Below, piece after piece: positions 35,509-44,664 of a DNA stretch of 64,000 nucleotides. The position numbers and the translations under genes are program-made. The stretch covers positions 682,001-746,000 of the forward strand of contig NZ_BNJG01000001.1 of assembly GCF_016587375.1 (NCBI RefSeq), read 5' to 3'. The notes under the pieces were generated by a model. That model worked only from the letters and a program-made list of their open reading frames with translations. It made no database searches and was not told where the DNA came from. Source of the DNA: Ktedonobacter robiniae (GTDB lineage Bacteria > Chloroflexota > Ktedonobacteria > Ktedonobacterales > Ktedonobacteraceae). Position 1 is the stretch's first letter, and each line of letters opens with the position of its first letter.

Positions 35509-35880
35509 TATGGCGCTTATGGGCGATTCCCCTTGTAAAGCCATTCCAGCCTTCATCCAAGTATAGCAGGACCGGCTTCTTTTCCCTTCCCTGACAGAGA
35601 TCTTTTTATGAAAGAGTCTTCATTCTATCCAGCTTTAGCGCGATTTTCCGCGAAGTCGCTGAATACTTTGTCAGAAAGAACGGCTCAAAGGGGCCAAAAC
35701 TACCAGTTATATACCAGATTGCACCACAGTACACCATATACGTCCAAGATATTTCACCACTGTCTTATGTAAGAGTATGACCCTGCTTGCGCCAATAACG
35801 TAGCCAGGCGTAATATAAGCTGAAGCACATTCGAGCGCTATTTGAACATATGCTATCGATGAGAGGATGGATTACATTCT

Positions 35881-37608
35881 ATGGCCCTTCCGCTGATTGG
35901 TCCAATCGTACGCGCCATAACGGCGAGCGAGGTCGTTATCTGGGCGGAGTTCGCGCGCCCCTGCGAGGTTATCGTTAGCGCCGCCCCCTTACATAACCTG
36001 GAGGCAGAAACGGTCCAGGTCACCGCTAGCACACTCCTGGCAGGCGGACATGCCTATCTCTCCGCGCGCCTGAGCGGCCTGCAACCCTCAACCTGGTATA
36101 CCTACGCCTTACATGTAGAGGATGAGGCTGATGACGGTAATGCTACGCAGCCCGCTCTCTGGCAAGGATTTCGTACCTTTGCGGCGCCTGGAGAGGCAAA
36201 CAAACAGCCGCTACGGGTGGCATATGGCTCCTGTCGCAAGCTTGACCAACCCGAGAAGGATACGCTCGCCGCCTTTGGCCGCTGGCTTAGAGAACATAGC
36301 GAGCAGCGCGAGCAGGAATGGCCCCACCTGCTGCTAATGATCGGCGACCAGATCTATGCGGATCAGCCATCACCCAGCCTGGTGGCGCGTCAGCCCGAAC
36401 TGGCCCAGGGAGCCTCGCGCTTCGAGGAGTTCGCCCTGCTCTATCAGCATGCCTGGTCCTCGCACGAGGATGTACGCCAGGCCCTGGCGGCACTGCCAAC
36501 ATTCATGCTTTTCGATGACCACGAGATTACCAACAACTGGAACGCGGAGCCTAACTGGCAAGAAGAGGCCCTACGCCAGGGGCAAGAGCAGACGATTGTG
36601 GATGGGCTGGTCGCCTACTGGCTCTACCAGGGCTGGGGCAATCTGCTACCCGGCGCTAAGCTGACACACCCACTCCTGGATGTGACACAGGCCGCGCTTC
36701 AGAGTGGCAGTGATTGCCTGGATGATCTACGAGCCTGCGTACGTACCGCGCTCACCAGCGCCACAACTCTGCCCTGGCACTACACCGTTGCCACGCAGCC
36801 CGCGATCTTTGTCACCAACACGCGCACGGAGCGGACCGCGCAGCTCACCTCGTCTGATGAAGCACTCTACGCGCCCACCGCCATCATGGGCGAACAACAG
36901 ATGGGCGAGCTTCAACAGTGGTTGGCGAGCAATCCCTCACCAGTAACGCTCCTGGTCTCCTCAGTTCCCCTGCTCCTTCCCCCGCTCATTGGTATGATTG
37001 AATATCTCTCCGGCCTACGTCCCTGGCATACTCAATCAGGCTTGCTCAAACGCATAGGAAATTGGTTCGCACATCGGCAACTGACAGTAGCGCGCAAGGC
37101 CAGCTTCGATCACTGGCCGCTCTACGCCCGCAGTTGGCAACGTCTGCTCCAACTCCTTGAGCAAGATCCAGGCACCGCCCTGGTGCTTTCAGGAGATGTG
37201 CATTTCTCATACGGGGTCTCAGCGCAGGCCAACTCGGCGAGAACACCACGCATCTACCAGTTTGTGTGTACGCCCTTGCAGAACGCGCTTGCACCCTCGG
37301 ACCGGCGCAAGATCGAATGGCAGTCAATGATCAGCGGCATGCACTATGGTGGGCTACGCACGCGTATGCTGCCCCTGCGGAACGAGGGCACATCGGGAGC
37401 AATCAAGCGCGACATCCTCTACCAGGATGCCCTGGCCATCCTGACCCTCCAGCCAGAGACCAGCGGCGGCTACAAACTGACCCACGACTATCTCGGCCTC
37501 AGTGAGGATGGATTGACAAGAATCGCCTCCCTGGAGCTACCCATGATCAAAACAAACCTGTCTCCTGCCACAAACCAGGAAGAGACGCCAGCAAGTCTCA
37601 AACTGTAG
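35881..37608 (+). CDS. PhoD-like metallophosphatase
   Basis: 575 residues. An N-terminal beta-sandwich (ITASEVVIWAEFARP...LQPSTWYTYALHV) is followed by the metallophosphatase domain with its metal ligands: YGSCRK, LLMIGDQIYADQ, FDDHEITNNWN and LSGDVHFSYGVSA. This matches alkaline phosphatase D/PhoD-like phospho(di)esterases. No signal peptide or Tat motif is present, unlike classical PhoD, so it is cytoplasmic or released otherwise. GAGAGGATGG lies about a dozen bases before ATG. The stop codon lies within the left end of the repeat at 37603-37704. Confidence 0.88.
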   Translation: MALPLIGPIVRAITASEVVIWAEFARPCEVIVSAAPLHNLEAETVQVTASTLLAGGHAYLSARLSGLQPSTWYTYALHVEDEADDGNATQPALWQGFRTFAAPGEANKQPLRVAYGSCRKLDQPEKDTLAAFGRWLREHSEQREQEWPHLLLMIGDQIYADQPSPSLVARQPELAQGASRFEEFALLYQHAWSSHEDVRQALAALPTFMLFDDHEITNNWNAEPNWQEEALRQGQEQTIVDGLVAYWLYQGWGNLLPGAKLTHPLLDVTQAALQSGSDCLDDLRACVRTALTSATTLPWHYTVATQPAIFVTNTRTERTAQLTSSDEALYAPTAIMGEQQMGELQQWLASNPSPVTLLVSSVPLLLPPLIGMIEYLSGLRPWHTQSGLLKRIGNWFAHRQLTVARKASFDHWPLYARSWQRLLQLLEQDPGTALVLSGDVHFSYGVSAQANSARTPRIYQFVCTPLQNALAPSDRRKIEWQSMISGMHYGGLRTRMLPLRNEGTSGAIKRDILYQDALAILTLQPETSGGYKLTHDYLGLSEDGLTRIASLELPMIKTNLSPATNQEETPASLKL

Positions 37609-37704
37609 GATCCATGCTGGCATGAACTGCGAGCGAAGCGACCTCTCTGCACCTTGGTGTCGGACTGCGGGCCAGGCGAGTCCATGCCAGCATGGACCCT
37701 ACAG
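37603..37704. repeat. TCCATGC-type inverted repeat, copy 1
   Basis: CTGTAGGATCCATGCTGGCAT at the left and TCCATGCCAGCATGGACCC..ACAG at the right are inverted repeats of about 23 bases around a 55-base centre. It separates the convergent PhoD-like and lipoprotein genes and supplies the PhoD-like stop codon. Related shorter copies: 51636-51694 and 63069-63134. Confidence 0.7.
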
Positions 37705-37705
37705 C

Positions 37706-38806
37706 TTATTTTGTGTAGCCGGTTAGTTCGACGTAGCCTTGACCAGAGAGGGATTGGCCGTTCTGCTGGCCCTGGATATCGACGGCGCCCTCCCAGTAAA
37801 CGTTGCCGGTCGACTTGGTAACGACAAGTTCCTGGTCCTTGAGCTGAGGCGTGAGCGTCAGGTCAACCTTGAGGCGAGGGTCGTTGATGGAGACGCGCCA
37901 GCCAGAGGGATAGTTGATCCCCGTGTGCGGGCTGAGCCAGTGGTCCAGCACCTTGTTCTGTACGGCATTCTGGGGAATGACGATGCTCTGCCCCTTGTCG
38001 TCAGTATAGCCCACATAGGTCGAGATGGCCTTCCCCGTGGCATCGCGAATAAAGTAGATCATGATGTCCCCACCGTTGCTGAGCTGGATACTATACCAAT
38101 CCCAGCCGCCGCTACCGAGGGTCAGGAAGTTGCCCCACTGGTGATCCATCCAGGCCTGACCATTGACCTGTACTGGCTGGCCGTGGTCAAGCAGCGTGCC
38201 GCTGACCTGCATACGCGTGCGCGAGTAGTAGTATGAGTAGCCCGCCAGGCCATAGGTGATCAGGCCCTTGCCATCGTGCAGAGTGGGTGCCTTGACGCCG
38301 TTGAGATCCAGCTTGATAGCATAGTCCTTCATCGAGGCCTCCAGGTGATCGTGCCCATTAAGGCCCTGGATACGCCAGTCGCCAATCCCCACGTTAATGC
38401 CCGCTTGCTTTGAGTTGTCCAACGGCAGCATGACATTGCGCTGATCATAAGCGAACTGACCTCGCGTGATATCACTAATGGCGAAATGCGAGGCGAAGAG
38501 CGGAGGCAAATCGCTGCGCGTGACCTGGAAGATCACGAACTCAAAGCCATAGCTATGACCATCCTGCCCATTGAAGTGGCCGGTATAGTACCACCACTCG
38601 GTCAGATTGTTATGCGATCCCTCGTCCTGGGGAAACTGCACCGGCGGCAAGGGCTTCTGCTCCCCAACCGGCACATAGGCCGGCAACTGGGCATTGGTCG
38701 AAACCATGCCGGGAAAGGTACAGGAGGAGAGCGCCAGCATCAGTCCCAGCAACCCGGAGAGCAGAACAAGCTTCCAGGCACGGCGTCCTTGAATAATCCT
38801 CTGCAT
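37706..38806 (-). CDS. CrtC/AttH-like lipoprotein
   Basis: 366 residues. The N-terminus is a lipoprotein signal (WKLVLLSGLLGLMLALSSC) with lipobox LSSC, so the mature protein is anchored outside the membrane. The body has the CrtC/AttH lipocalin-like pattern: TEWWYYTGHFNGQDGHSYGFEF, SHFAISDITRGQFAY, and AWMDHQWGNFLTLGSGGWDWY. Members include carotenoid 1,2-hydratases and uncharacterised 'predicted secreted hydrolases'; with no carotenoid genes here the second is likelier. Its ATG overlaps the MMPL stop as TAATG, so the pair is co-translated and may serve one export or lipid process. Confidence 0.85.
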   Translation of the reverse strand: MQRIIQGRRAWKLVLLSGLLGLMLALSSCTFPGMVSTNAQLPAYVPVGEQKPLPPVQFPQDEGSHNNLTEWWYYTGHFNGQDGHSYGFEFVIFQVTRSDLPPLFASHFAISDITRGQFAYDQRNVMLPLDNSKQAGINVGIGDWRIQGLNGHDHLEASMKDYAIKLDLNGVKAPTLHDGKGLITYGLAGYSYYYSRTRMQVSGTLLDHGQPVQVNGQAWMDHQWGNFLTLGSGGWDWYSIQLSNGGDIMIYFIRDATGKAISTYVGYTDDKGQSIVIPQNAVQNKVLDHWLSPHTGINYPSGWRVSINDPRLKVDLTLTPQLKDQELVVTKSTGNVYWEGAVDIQGQQNGQSLSGQGYVELTGYTK

Positions 38807-41139
38807 TAGAGCTTCCCTCCTACGTTGATATCCTGCGCGTCCTTACTCTCGCTATGCCCATTGAGCGAGAGCGCCGCCGCGTCCTCGTCCAGCATATATT
38901 TATCGAGGGTGGGAGGCTTGCGCTGCACCCCCTTGAAGGGGAGCCACCAGTTCCAATCGCCCAGCAGGCGCATGGTCGAGGGGACGAGCAGGCCGCGTAC
39001 GAAGGTCGCGTCCAGGAAGACCGCCAGGGCCATACCCACACCCAGGGCCTTGACCAGGATCACATCGGCCGTGGCAAAGCAGGCGCTCACCACGATCACG
39101 ATTACCGCTGCGCTGGTAATGATACCTCCGCTGCGCTGTAAGCCCAGGGCCACCGAGCGTGTGTTATCGCCCGTCTGCCAGAAGGTCTCCTGGATGCGCG
39201 AGAGCAGGAAAACCTCGTAGTCCATCGAGAGGCCAAAGAGCGTACAGAAGAGCAGAATGGGGCTCGATGCCTCCACAAAGCCCAGGGGCGAGAAATTTAA
39301 GAACTGGTGCAAAAAGCCATCCTGGAAGATGATCACCAGCGCGCCGTAGCTAGCCAGGATCGAGAGCGTATTCATCAGAGTGGCCTTGAGCGGCAGCACC
39401 AGCGAGCGGAAGAGCAAGAAGAGCACCAGGTAAGTAATAGCGAAGATAATCAATACGGCCTTGGGGAAGTCAGTATAGAGCGTCGTGACATAGTCGTAGT
39501 CCGCAGCCGAGCCGCCATCCACCAGGACATGGATGCCATTCCCTGGATTAGTATTGCGAATCGTGACCACCAGTTCCTGCGAGCGCACATCGTTCATCTC
39601 ATACTTGCTCACTACCTGCATCAGCATCGTATTCCCCGAGACGGTCGACTTGAGCAACGTGCCCAGGTAGGGGTCGGTCACCAGTTTGGGATTATGATAC
39701 AGCAATTCATACTGATCCAGGGTAAAGCGCGGATCGGCGCTCACAATGCTATCCACGCGCTGTACACGTGGATCGGCCTCAATGCGCTTGGTATACGCGT
39801 AGAGGTTGCGAATATTCTGGTCACTCAGCACATCGCCCTTCGTCTGCACCGCCAGGATAATCGGCGTCGTCTCGCGCAGGTTGAAGCGCTGCTGCAACAT
39901 ATCATACGCCTCGCGCGAGGGGACATAAGGAGGCAGGATCGAGGCATCGGGGGCTGAGAAGCGCACTCCCAGGAAAGGGAGACCAAACGCCACCAGCAGA
40001 CACAGCACACTCACAAAAATACGCACCGGGTAGCGCATCACAAACTGCGACAGGCGATACCAGAAGCCATGATGGTCAGCCATAGATTCCTGTACTACCT
40101 GCCTGCGTCGCCACAGGCGTGGAACACGTACCGGGAAGGCATTGATGCGCGTGCCGAGAATTGAGAGCAGCGCCGGGAGCAACGTCAGGGCCGCCGCGAC
40201 TGCCAGCAGCACCACGAGCATGCCACCCAGACCCACCGAGCGCAACATGTTGATGCGGAAGAAGGTCAGGCCAAAGAGGCCAATGGAGACTGTCAGGCCA
40301 GAGAAGGCCACGGCGCGGCCTGCGGTCGCAATCGTGAGAACCGTAGCTTCATTCACACCTCGTCCACGCGCCAGCTCCTCGCGGAAGCGGCTGACGATAA
40401 AGAGCGAGTAATCGACGCCCAGGCCCAGGCCGAAGAGAGTGGTAATATTAAGTACAAAGATGGAGAGATCGGTCACCTGCCCCAGACCAAAGAGCATGGC
40501 TAGAGTCACAACCACGGCGAAGCCACCGACCAGGCCAGGGAGAATCGCCGCCACCACGGAACGGAAAACGAGCAGCAGAGCAATGATCGCGAAGGGAAAG
40601 GCCAGCAACTCGGCGCGCCGTAGATCGTTCTCGCTCACCTGCTGAATATCTTCATAGAAGACCGCGCCGCCACCAACGCGATACGTCATGCCATCCACAT
40701 GACGCAGGCGCTGCTCTAATTGCGGCAGAATCTTGGGCGCGGTATCGGCATCGGTCTTCAGTTCCACATTGACATAGGCCGCATGGCGATCCTGCGAGAT
40801 CTGGCGCGGATTATCCGTATAGCTGACCACGCCCCCCACCATCGACCAGTTCCGCACCTGGGCCAGCGATTGCTCAACTTTCTGTGTAAAAATGGGATCT
40901 TCGACGCGATACTGTTTACTATCATAAATAACCTGGACGGTCGTCAGGTTCAGATGCAGCTTACTCGTTAAAAGATCAATCGCCTTTTGCGACTCCGCAT
41001 TGGGATCAAAGAAGCCGCCGGAGCGCAGAACCGAACTGGCGCGCGGAGCGAACGGCAAGGCCAGCAGCCCAGCCAGCAGCCACATCCCGACGATCCACCA
41101 GCGATAGCGGGTCGCCAGCTTACCAATAGCATAGAACAT
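38806..41139 (-). CDS. MMPL-family RND transporter
   Basis: 777 residues with the two-fold RND/MMPL layout: TM1 at the N-terminus (WWIVGMWLLAGLLALPFAP), an external loop, a first membrane bundle (about 175-340, including LFGLGLGVDYSLFIVSRFRE, the Asp-Tyr motif), a second external domain and a second bundle (ILLFCTLFGLSMDYEVFLLSRIQE). MMPL proteins export lipids, siderophores or hydrophobic compounds using the proton gradient. GAGG lies 8 bases before ATG. Translationally coupled to the CrtC/AttH-like lipoprotein, a plausible external partner. Confidence 0.93.
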   Translation of the reverse strand: MFYAIGKLATRYRWWIVGMWLLAGLLALPFAPRASSVLRSGGFFDPNAESQKAIDLLTSKLHLNLTTVQVIYDSKQYRVEDPIFTQKVEQSLAQVRNWSMVGGVVSYTDNPRQISQDRHAAYVNVELKTDADTAPKILPQLEQRLRHVDGMTYRVGGGAVFYEDIQQVSENDLRRAELLAFPFAIIALLLVFRSVVAAILPGLVGGFAVVVTLAMLFGLGQVTDLSIFVLNITTLFGLGLGVDYSLFIVSRFREELARGRGVNEATVLTIATAGRAVAFSGLTVSIGLFGLTFFRINMLRSVGLGGMLVVLLAVAAALTLLPALLSILGTRINAFPVRVPRLWRRRQVVQESMADHHGFWYRLSQFVMRYPVRIFVSVLCLLVAFGLPFLGVRFSAPDASILPPYVPSREAYDMLQQRFNLRETTPIILAVQTKGDVLSDQNIRNLYAYTKRIEADPRVQRVDSIVSADPRFTLDQYELLYHNPKLVTDPYLGTLLKSTVSGNTMLMQVVSKYEMNDVRSQELVVTIRNTNPGNGIHVLVDGGSAADYDYVTTLYTDFPKAVLIIFAITYLVLFLLFRSLVLPLKATLMNTLSILASYGALVIIFQDGFLHQFLNFSPLGFVEASSPILLFCTLFGLSMDYEVFLLSRIQETFWQTGDNTRSVALGLQRSGGIITSAAVIVIVVSACFATADVILVKALGVGMALAVFLDATFVRGLLVPSTMRLLGDWNWWLPFKGVQRKPPTLDKYMLDEDAAALSLNGHSESKDAQDINVGGKL

Positions 41140-41172
41140 ACCAAGTACCTCTTGTACCTCAAGATCTTATGT

Positions 41173-41255
41173 GGAAACCAATGTCAGGTCGCCATGCCCT
41201 CGAATGGGGGTGACTAGCGCTTGTCCCCGAATGGGAGCGAAGCGCTCAGGTTTCC
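41173..41255 (+). repeat. Dispersed inverted-repeat element, copy D
   Basis: Starts GGAAACCAATGTCAGG and ends AGCGCTCAGGTTTCC, with CCCTCGAATGGGGG and TGTCCCCGAATGGGAG inside. It lies 34 bases upstream of the MMPL start codon, comparable to copy A in front of the polyprenyl synthase. Confidence 0.65.
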
Positions 41256-41556
41256 TAATAGGAAGACTCATGTAAACGCGAAAGAGAAACCCTCCTACCA
41301 GCCCATCGCCACCCTCGGCTTTTTGACGCCTATCCCCCAATAAAAGGGTAGCAAAAACTAATCTAAAATAGTATACCGCCTATGCGTATCCCTGAGACAA
41401 GTGGTAAAGATCAGCAATTCCCATCCATATAAGTCCTACTAAGACCAGGAAAATATATTGTATAAGGTGTCAATCAAAATCAGAGCTCTATAAAAAGCCT
41501 ATAGCGTTGCATAGCAAGCCATTTAAAGGCCTTATCTCATAGCGTTAAATTGCATA

Positions 41557-41594
41557 AAATAACCGATATCGGACCATGCCAAATATCAGTTAAG
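41557..41594. repeat. Short hairpin repeat flanking the AT-rich islet, copy 1
   Basis: AATAACCGATATCGGACC...ATATCAGTTAAGG; arms of nine bases with one mismatch. The near copy at 42574-42611 lies about 1 kb away, on the other side of the repetitive secreted-protein gene. The surrounding gene-free DNA (41256-41947) is AT-rich; a degenerate coding-like stretch near 41690-41750 (ending ...EDALAKGRNVLMRFQ) is too broken to call. Confidence 0.5.
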
Positions 41595-41947
41595 GTATCA
41601 ATTTTCCACAAAGATCCGGACGAAGAACAAAGGGGGGACTGACAACAGCTCTGGCACAACATTGGTGAAGGATGAGCTTACAACCATGGCTATGCTAGAG
41701 CATATGAGGATGCGCTGGCGAAGGGTCGTAATGTTCTGATGAGATTCCAATAGTTGAAGCATTTTTATGGAACAGTAAGATTATTTAAGAGACATCTTCG
41801 TCTGTCAAAGTAAGCTTCTCCCATGAGGCAATGCGCCGAAATGAAGGCGCAAACGGCTCCCAAAAAATGTGCCAATGGCAATCACAAGCTGCATTTTAAC
41901 TGATTTATCTAAGCGTCAAGTAGGACTGGGAAGAGAAGGAAAGTGCA

Positions 41948-42541
41948 ATGGTTTCTGCATCCAAGAAAAAAAGCATATTTCTCATTATTTTAAGCCCCAT
42001 CATCTCAATGTTGTTTTTGTTAAGTACGACATCTACTGTGTTCGCCTTTTCGAGGCAGGCGATAGTCTCCATGACCCCCAAAGAAGCAAATTCGCCCATA
42101 ATAGAGCCCAGCAATGGAATAGGTAGTGACGATGGGTACTATGGAGGAGGCAATCAGCAGTACAGTGGGAATCAGGGATATAACAAGGGGCACATTCAAG
42201 ACAATCTGAGCAACAGCGGAGACAATTACGGAAATGAGTTGCGCAACCAGGGGCGTACGAGTGGCACCCAGGTGAATACACAAGGGAGCAATCTGTCTAA
42301 TCAAGGAAACGGCAATGGGTACTATGGAGGAGACAATCAGCAGTACAGCGAGAATCAGGGGCATAACTGGGGATACATTCAAGACAACTCCAGCAACAGC
42401 GGAAACAACTATGGAAATGGAATGAAAAATCAGGGGGATACGATTGGAACTCAGGTTAATACACAAGTGAGCACCCAGGTAGAAGTGCAAGTATATGCGC
42501 CAGTAAATGTACAAGTAAATAATAGCTTTCATGATCGATAG
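41948..42541 (+). CDS. Secreted Gly/Asn/Gln-rich protein with two 50-residue repeats
   Basis: 197 residues. A signal peptide (KKKSIFLIILSPIISMLFLL, cleavage near VFAF) is followed by two tandem repeats, each starting GYYGG(G/D)NQQYS and running through HIQDN or YIQDN and SGNNYGN to GTQVNTQ. The tail is a Val/Gln/Asn alternating segment (TQVSTQVEVQVYAPVNVQVN), likely beta-strand forming. Composition suggests a cell-surface, spore-coat or aggregation protein; no family recognised. GAGAAGGAAAG lies before ATG. It is in an AT-rich islet next to a broken integrase, so it may be acquired. Confidence 0.7.
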   Translation: MVSASKKKSIFLIILSPIISMLFLLSTTSTVFAFSRQAIVSMTPKEANSPIIEPSNGIGSDDGYYGGGNQQYSGNQGYNKGHIQDNLSNSGDNYGNELRNQGRTSGTQVNTQGSNLSNQGNGNGYYGGDNQQYSENQGHNWGYIQDNSSNSGNNYGNGMKNQGDTIGTQVNTQVSTQVEVQVYAPVNVQVNNSFHDR

Positions 42542-42573
42542 CGCATCGTACAATTTTTTATCGAGAGGCCCTA

Positions 42574-42611
42574 AAAATAACCGATACCGAACCAAGCCAG
42601 GTATCGGTTTA
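42574..42611. repeat. Short hairpin repeat flanking the AT-rich islet, copy 2
   Basis: AATAACCGATACCGAACCAAG...GGTATCGGTTTAGG. Arms AACCGATACC and GGTATCGGTT are perfect over ten bases with an 11-base loop. It may end the secreted-protein transcript and also the integrase remnant, whose frame ends at 42630. Confidence 0.55.
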
Positions 42612-42629
42612 GGGGTCTATTCGACTTTG

Positions 42630-42905
42630 CTATTTCTCTTCTCCAAAGAGATGGTCGATTTCTTCAGCCGCTTCTTTATGCATGTCTCATGTTGCATGTC
42701 CATACGTACCATCCGTCATATCGAGACTTGCATGACCCGACATTTCCATCCTCACCACTGGATCAATCTTCAATTGTCGCAGGATACGGGAAGCATTATG
42801 ACGCAATGCATGAAACTTCATATGTTCCAGTCCAGCAGACTCAAGCAGCCTATCAAAGAATACACGAACACTAGCAGGAGTGGAAGTATAATGGCGCCTA
42901 TGATA
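42630..42905 (-). pseudogene. C-terminal remnant of a tyrosine recombinase (phage-type integrase)
   Basis: On the minus strand the frame from 42905 reads ...VRVFFDRLLESAGLEHMKFH, then ALRHNASRIL, then GHASLDMTDGTYGHAT, a TGA at 42687-42689, and in the same frame DMHKEAAEEIDHLFGEEK with a TAG at 42630-42632. Box II (HxLRH), the GH of box III and the nucleophile tyrosine (TYGH) are recognisable, and the sequence after the internal TGA is a normal integrase tail, so the TGA is a nonsense mutation. Everything upstream of the catalytic C-terminus is gone. It sits 200 bases before smpB, a neighbourhood often used by integrating islands. Confidence 0.75.
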
Positions 42906-43110
42906 TCATAACCCTATCCTATTTTCAGGTCTTTGCACGCGCCAGGGGCGGGAACGCGGCAGGGAGAAGCTTTTGCCATTTCCCCGTTCGGCGTATCGCA
43001 GAGACCTCCTGTGGCCTACTCACACGTGTAAAAGAGTGGAGAAACCACAGTGTTCCTGCTTGCTTGTTAGCAGGCAGTGTGACGACCTGTGTTGAGGAGG
43101 AAGAAGACGC

Positions 43111-43605
43111 ATGGCGAAAGCAAGCACAACCAAACAAAAAGAAGAGGCTCAGCAGGAGAACTCCAAGGTCGTATCGGTCAACCGGCAGGCATACCATGAC
43201 TATACCGTTGAGAGCACGATTGAGGCGGGCATCTCGCTGGTGGGAACCGAGATCAAGTCGATTCGCGATGGCAAGGTCAACCTACGCGGCTCCTACGCCA
43301 TCATCCGCAATGGCGAGGTCTGGCTAGAGAACGCCCATATCGCAGTCTACGAGCATGGTAACCGCTACAACCATGAGCCGCTACGCAAGCGCAAGCTTCT
43401 GCTGCATAAACGCGAGATCGAGCAGTTGGGTCAGCGCGTGGCGACAAAGGGCCTGACCCTGGTCCCGCTCAAGCTCTATATGAAACGTGGGCGCGCCAAG
43501 CTCGAGCTGGGACTCTGTAAAGGTAAGAAATTGTTCGACAAGCGCCAGAGCATCGCTGAGCGCGACGTCAGGCGTGATATTGAGCGTATCGTCCGGGGTC
43601 GCTAA
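43111..43605 (+). CDS. smpB: SsrA-binding protein SmpB
   Basis: Binds tmRNA and guides it to stalled ribosomes in trans-translation. 164 residues with the family blocks NRQAYHDYTVESTIEAG, LVGTEIKSIRDGKVNL, AHIAVYEHGNRYNHEP, RKRKLLLHKREI and the basic C-terminal KGKKLFDKRQSIAERD. GAGGAGG lies about 9 bases before ATG. I looked for the tmRNA gene nearby and did not find its tRNA-like ends. A VOC-family gene follows 39 bases later. Confidence 0.96.
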   Translation: MAKASTTKQKEEAQQENSKVVSVNRQAYHDYTVESTIEAGISLVGTEIKSIRDGKVNLRGSYAIIRNGEVWLENAHIAVYEHGNRYNHEPLRKRKLLLHKREIEQLGQRVATKGLTLVPLKLYMKRGRAKLELGLCKGKKLFDKRQSIAERDVRRDIERIVRGR

Positions 43606-43644
43606 CGCTTTTCCAGCATCCCTTAGAAAAAAAGGATAACCTGT

Positions 43645-44013
43645 ATGCGTATTGAAGGATTGCATCATGCTCAGATAACAATTCCCAAGGGAGCCGAGGA
43701 GGAGGCACGCAAGTTCTACTGCGATATACTGGGCCTGCCCGAGATTGGGAAGCCAGAGTCGCTTCAGGGGCGCGGCGGCTTCTGGCTCCAGGTGGGAGAT
43801 CGACAGGTTCACGTCGGCACCGAGGATGGCGTGGACCGCAAAGCCAGCAAGGCACACCTGGCCTACCAGGTCGAAGATGTCGCGGCCTGGCAAGCTCACC
43901 TGCAAGAGTGTGGAATTAAAGTGCTGGAATCCGTGCCCATCCCTGGCTTCGCGCGCTTTGAGGCCCGCGACCCCTTCGGCAACCGCTTCGAGATGATTGA
44001 GCCTCAAGGGTAA
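43645..44013 (+). CDS. VOC-superfamily (glyoxalase/bleomycin-resistance fold) protein
   Basis: 122 residues, one VOC unit of two beta-alpha-beta modules: LHHAQITIPKGAEEEARKFY with the first metal-ligand histidine, then GFWLQVGDRQVHVGTED, KAHLAYQVEDVAAW and the C-terminal ARDPFGNRFEMIEP with the terminal glutamate. Such proteins are metal-dependent lyases, dioxygenases or drug-binding proteins; the substrate is not predictable. GGATAAC precedes ATG. The last codons and the TAA stop are inside the left arm of the long palindrome at 44001-44075. Confidence 0.85.
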   Translation: MRIEGLHHAQITIPKGAEEEARKFYCDILGLPEIGKPESLQGRGGFWLQVGDRQVHVGTEDGVDRKASKAHLAYQVEDVAAWQAHLQECGIKVLESVPIPGFARFEARDPFGNRFEMIEPQG

Positions 44014-44075
44014 TAAAGATGTGTCGATGGCGCGGCTCCCCCGCGCCATCGACACATCTTTATTACCCTTGAGGC
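44001..44075. terminator. Long perfect inverted repeat overlapping the end of the VOC gene
   Basis: 35-base perfect arms (44001-44035, 44041-44075) around the five bases CTCCC. The left arm starts inside the VOC coding sequence and includes its stop codon, so the second arm is a mirror image of the gene's own 3' end. It separates the VOC gene from the convergent small membrane-protein gene. Confidence 0.75.
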
Positions 44076-44089
44076 AATGGGTGCCAGGT

Positions 44090-44245
44090 CTAACGGGCTT
44101 TGCGGTAGGTGTAGAGAGTGAAAAGGGCAATCGCGCACCCCACTACGATAAAGAGCACACCTACGATAAGCATCACCATAAGCCAGGCGCGCTCGCCACC
44201 AGTATTGCTTGTGGCCATCAGGGCCGGCGTCGCGGAAACCAGCAT
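44090..44245 (-). CDS. Small single-pass membrane protein
   Basis: 51 residues from ATG 44245, with GGAGAGG 11 bases upstream (a GTG at 44281 is also open). One transmembrane helix (AWLMVMLIVGVLFIVVGCAI) and a short basic tail (TLYTYRKAR). Too short to classify; membrane proteins of this size often modulate a larger complex. It ends 15 bases from the palindrome at 44001-44075. Confidence 0.5.
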   Translation of the reverse strand: MLVSATPALMATSNTGGERAWLMVMLIVGVLFIVVGCAIALFTLYTYRKAR

Positions 44246-44664
44246 AGTATCAAAACCTCTCCAGGAAGAAACAGCCTTCACATTATCATATTACTACTCT
44301 TTATGACGCAGACGCAAACGAGAGCCTTATTAGTATATGCAAAACAAGGGACGGCTACCTCACTTAGTCAGACTGTAAGATCAGCCGCGTATTGTCAAAA
44401 TGGCGCACACGCAAATCGCTAGCAGGCACAGAGTACAGGTCTTCATCCCTCCAACAAAAGTGGCTGCTCTCCAGGTTGGAGAGCAGTCAATTCACCGAGA
44501 AGCGCTGCACTCCATTGCATCCCCGTTATACCACAAGCCAAAAAACAGCCTTACAAGAGAAAGCATTTTCCCTCTTTAACAGTGGATCCGCATTTTATGC
44601 AATTTTATCTCTAAAAATTAAGAACAGTTTAAGCCGCTTAGTGCACACTCAAGACACCAATAAC

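Noticed and set aside
41680..41755. Degenerate coding-like stretch ending ...YARAYEDALAKGRNVLMRFQ
   Set aside because: Only about 25 codons before a stop in frame; no start or SD. Could be a gene remnant but cannot be supported.
41820..41870. GCGCCGAAATGAAGGCGC stem before the repetitive secreted-protein gene, considered as a riboswitch
   Set aside because: Does not match the conserved cores of c-di-GMP, c-di-AMP or other common riboswitches that I can recall.
42906..43110. tmRNA (ssrA) gene searched next to smpB and the integrase remnant
   Set aside because: No tRNA-like acceptor/T-arm ends and no tag frame found on either strand.
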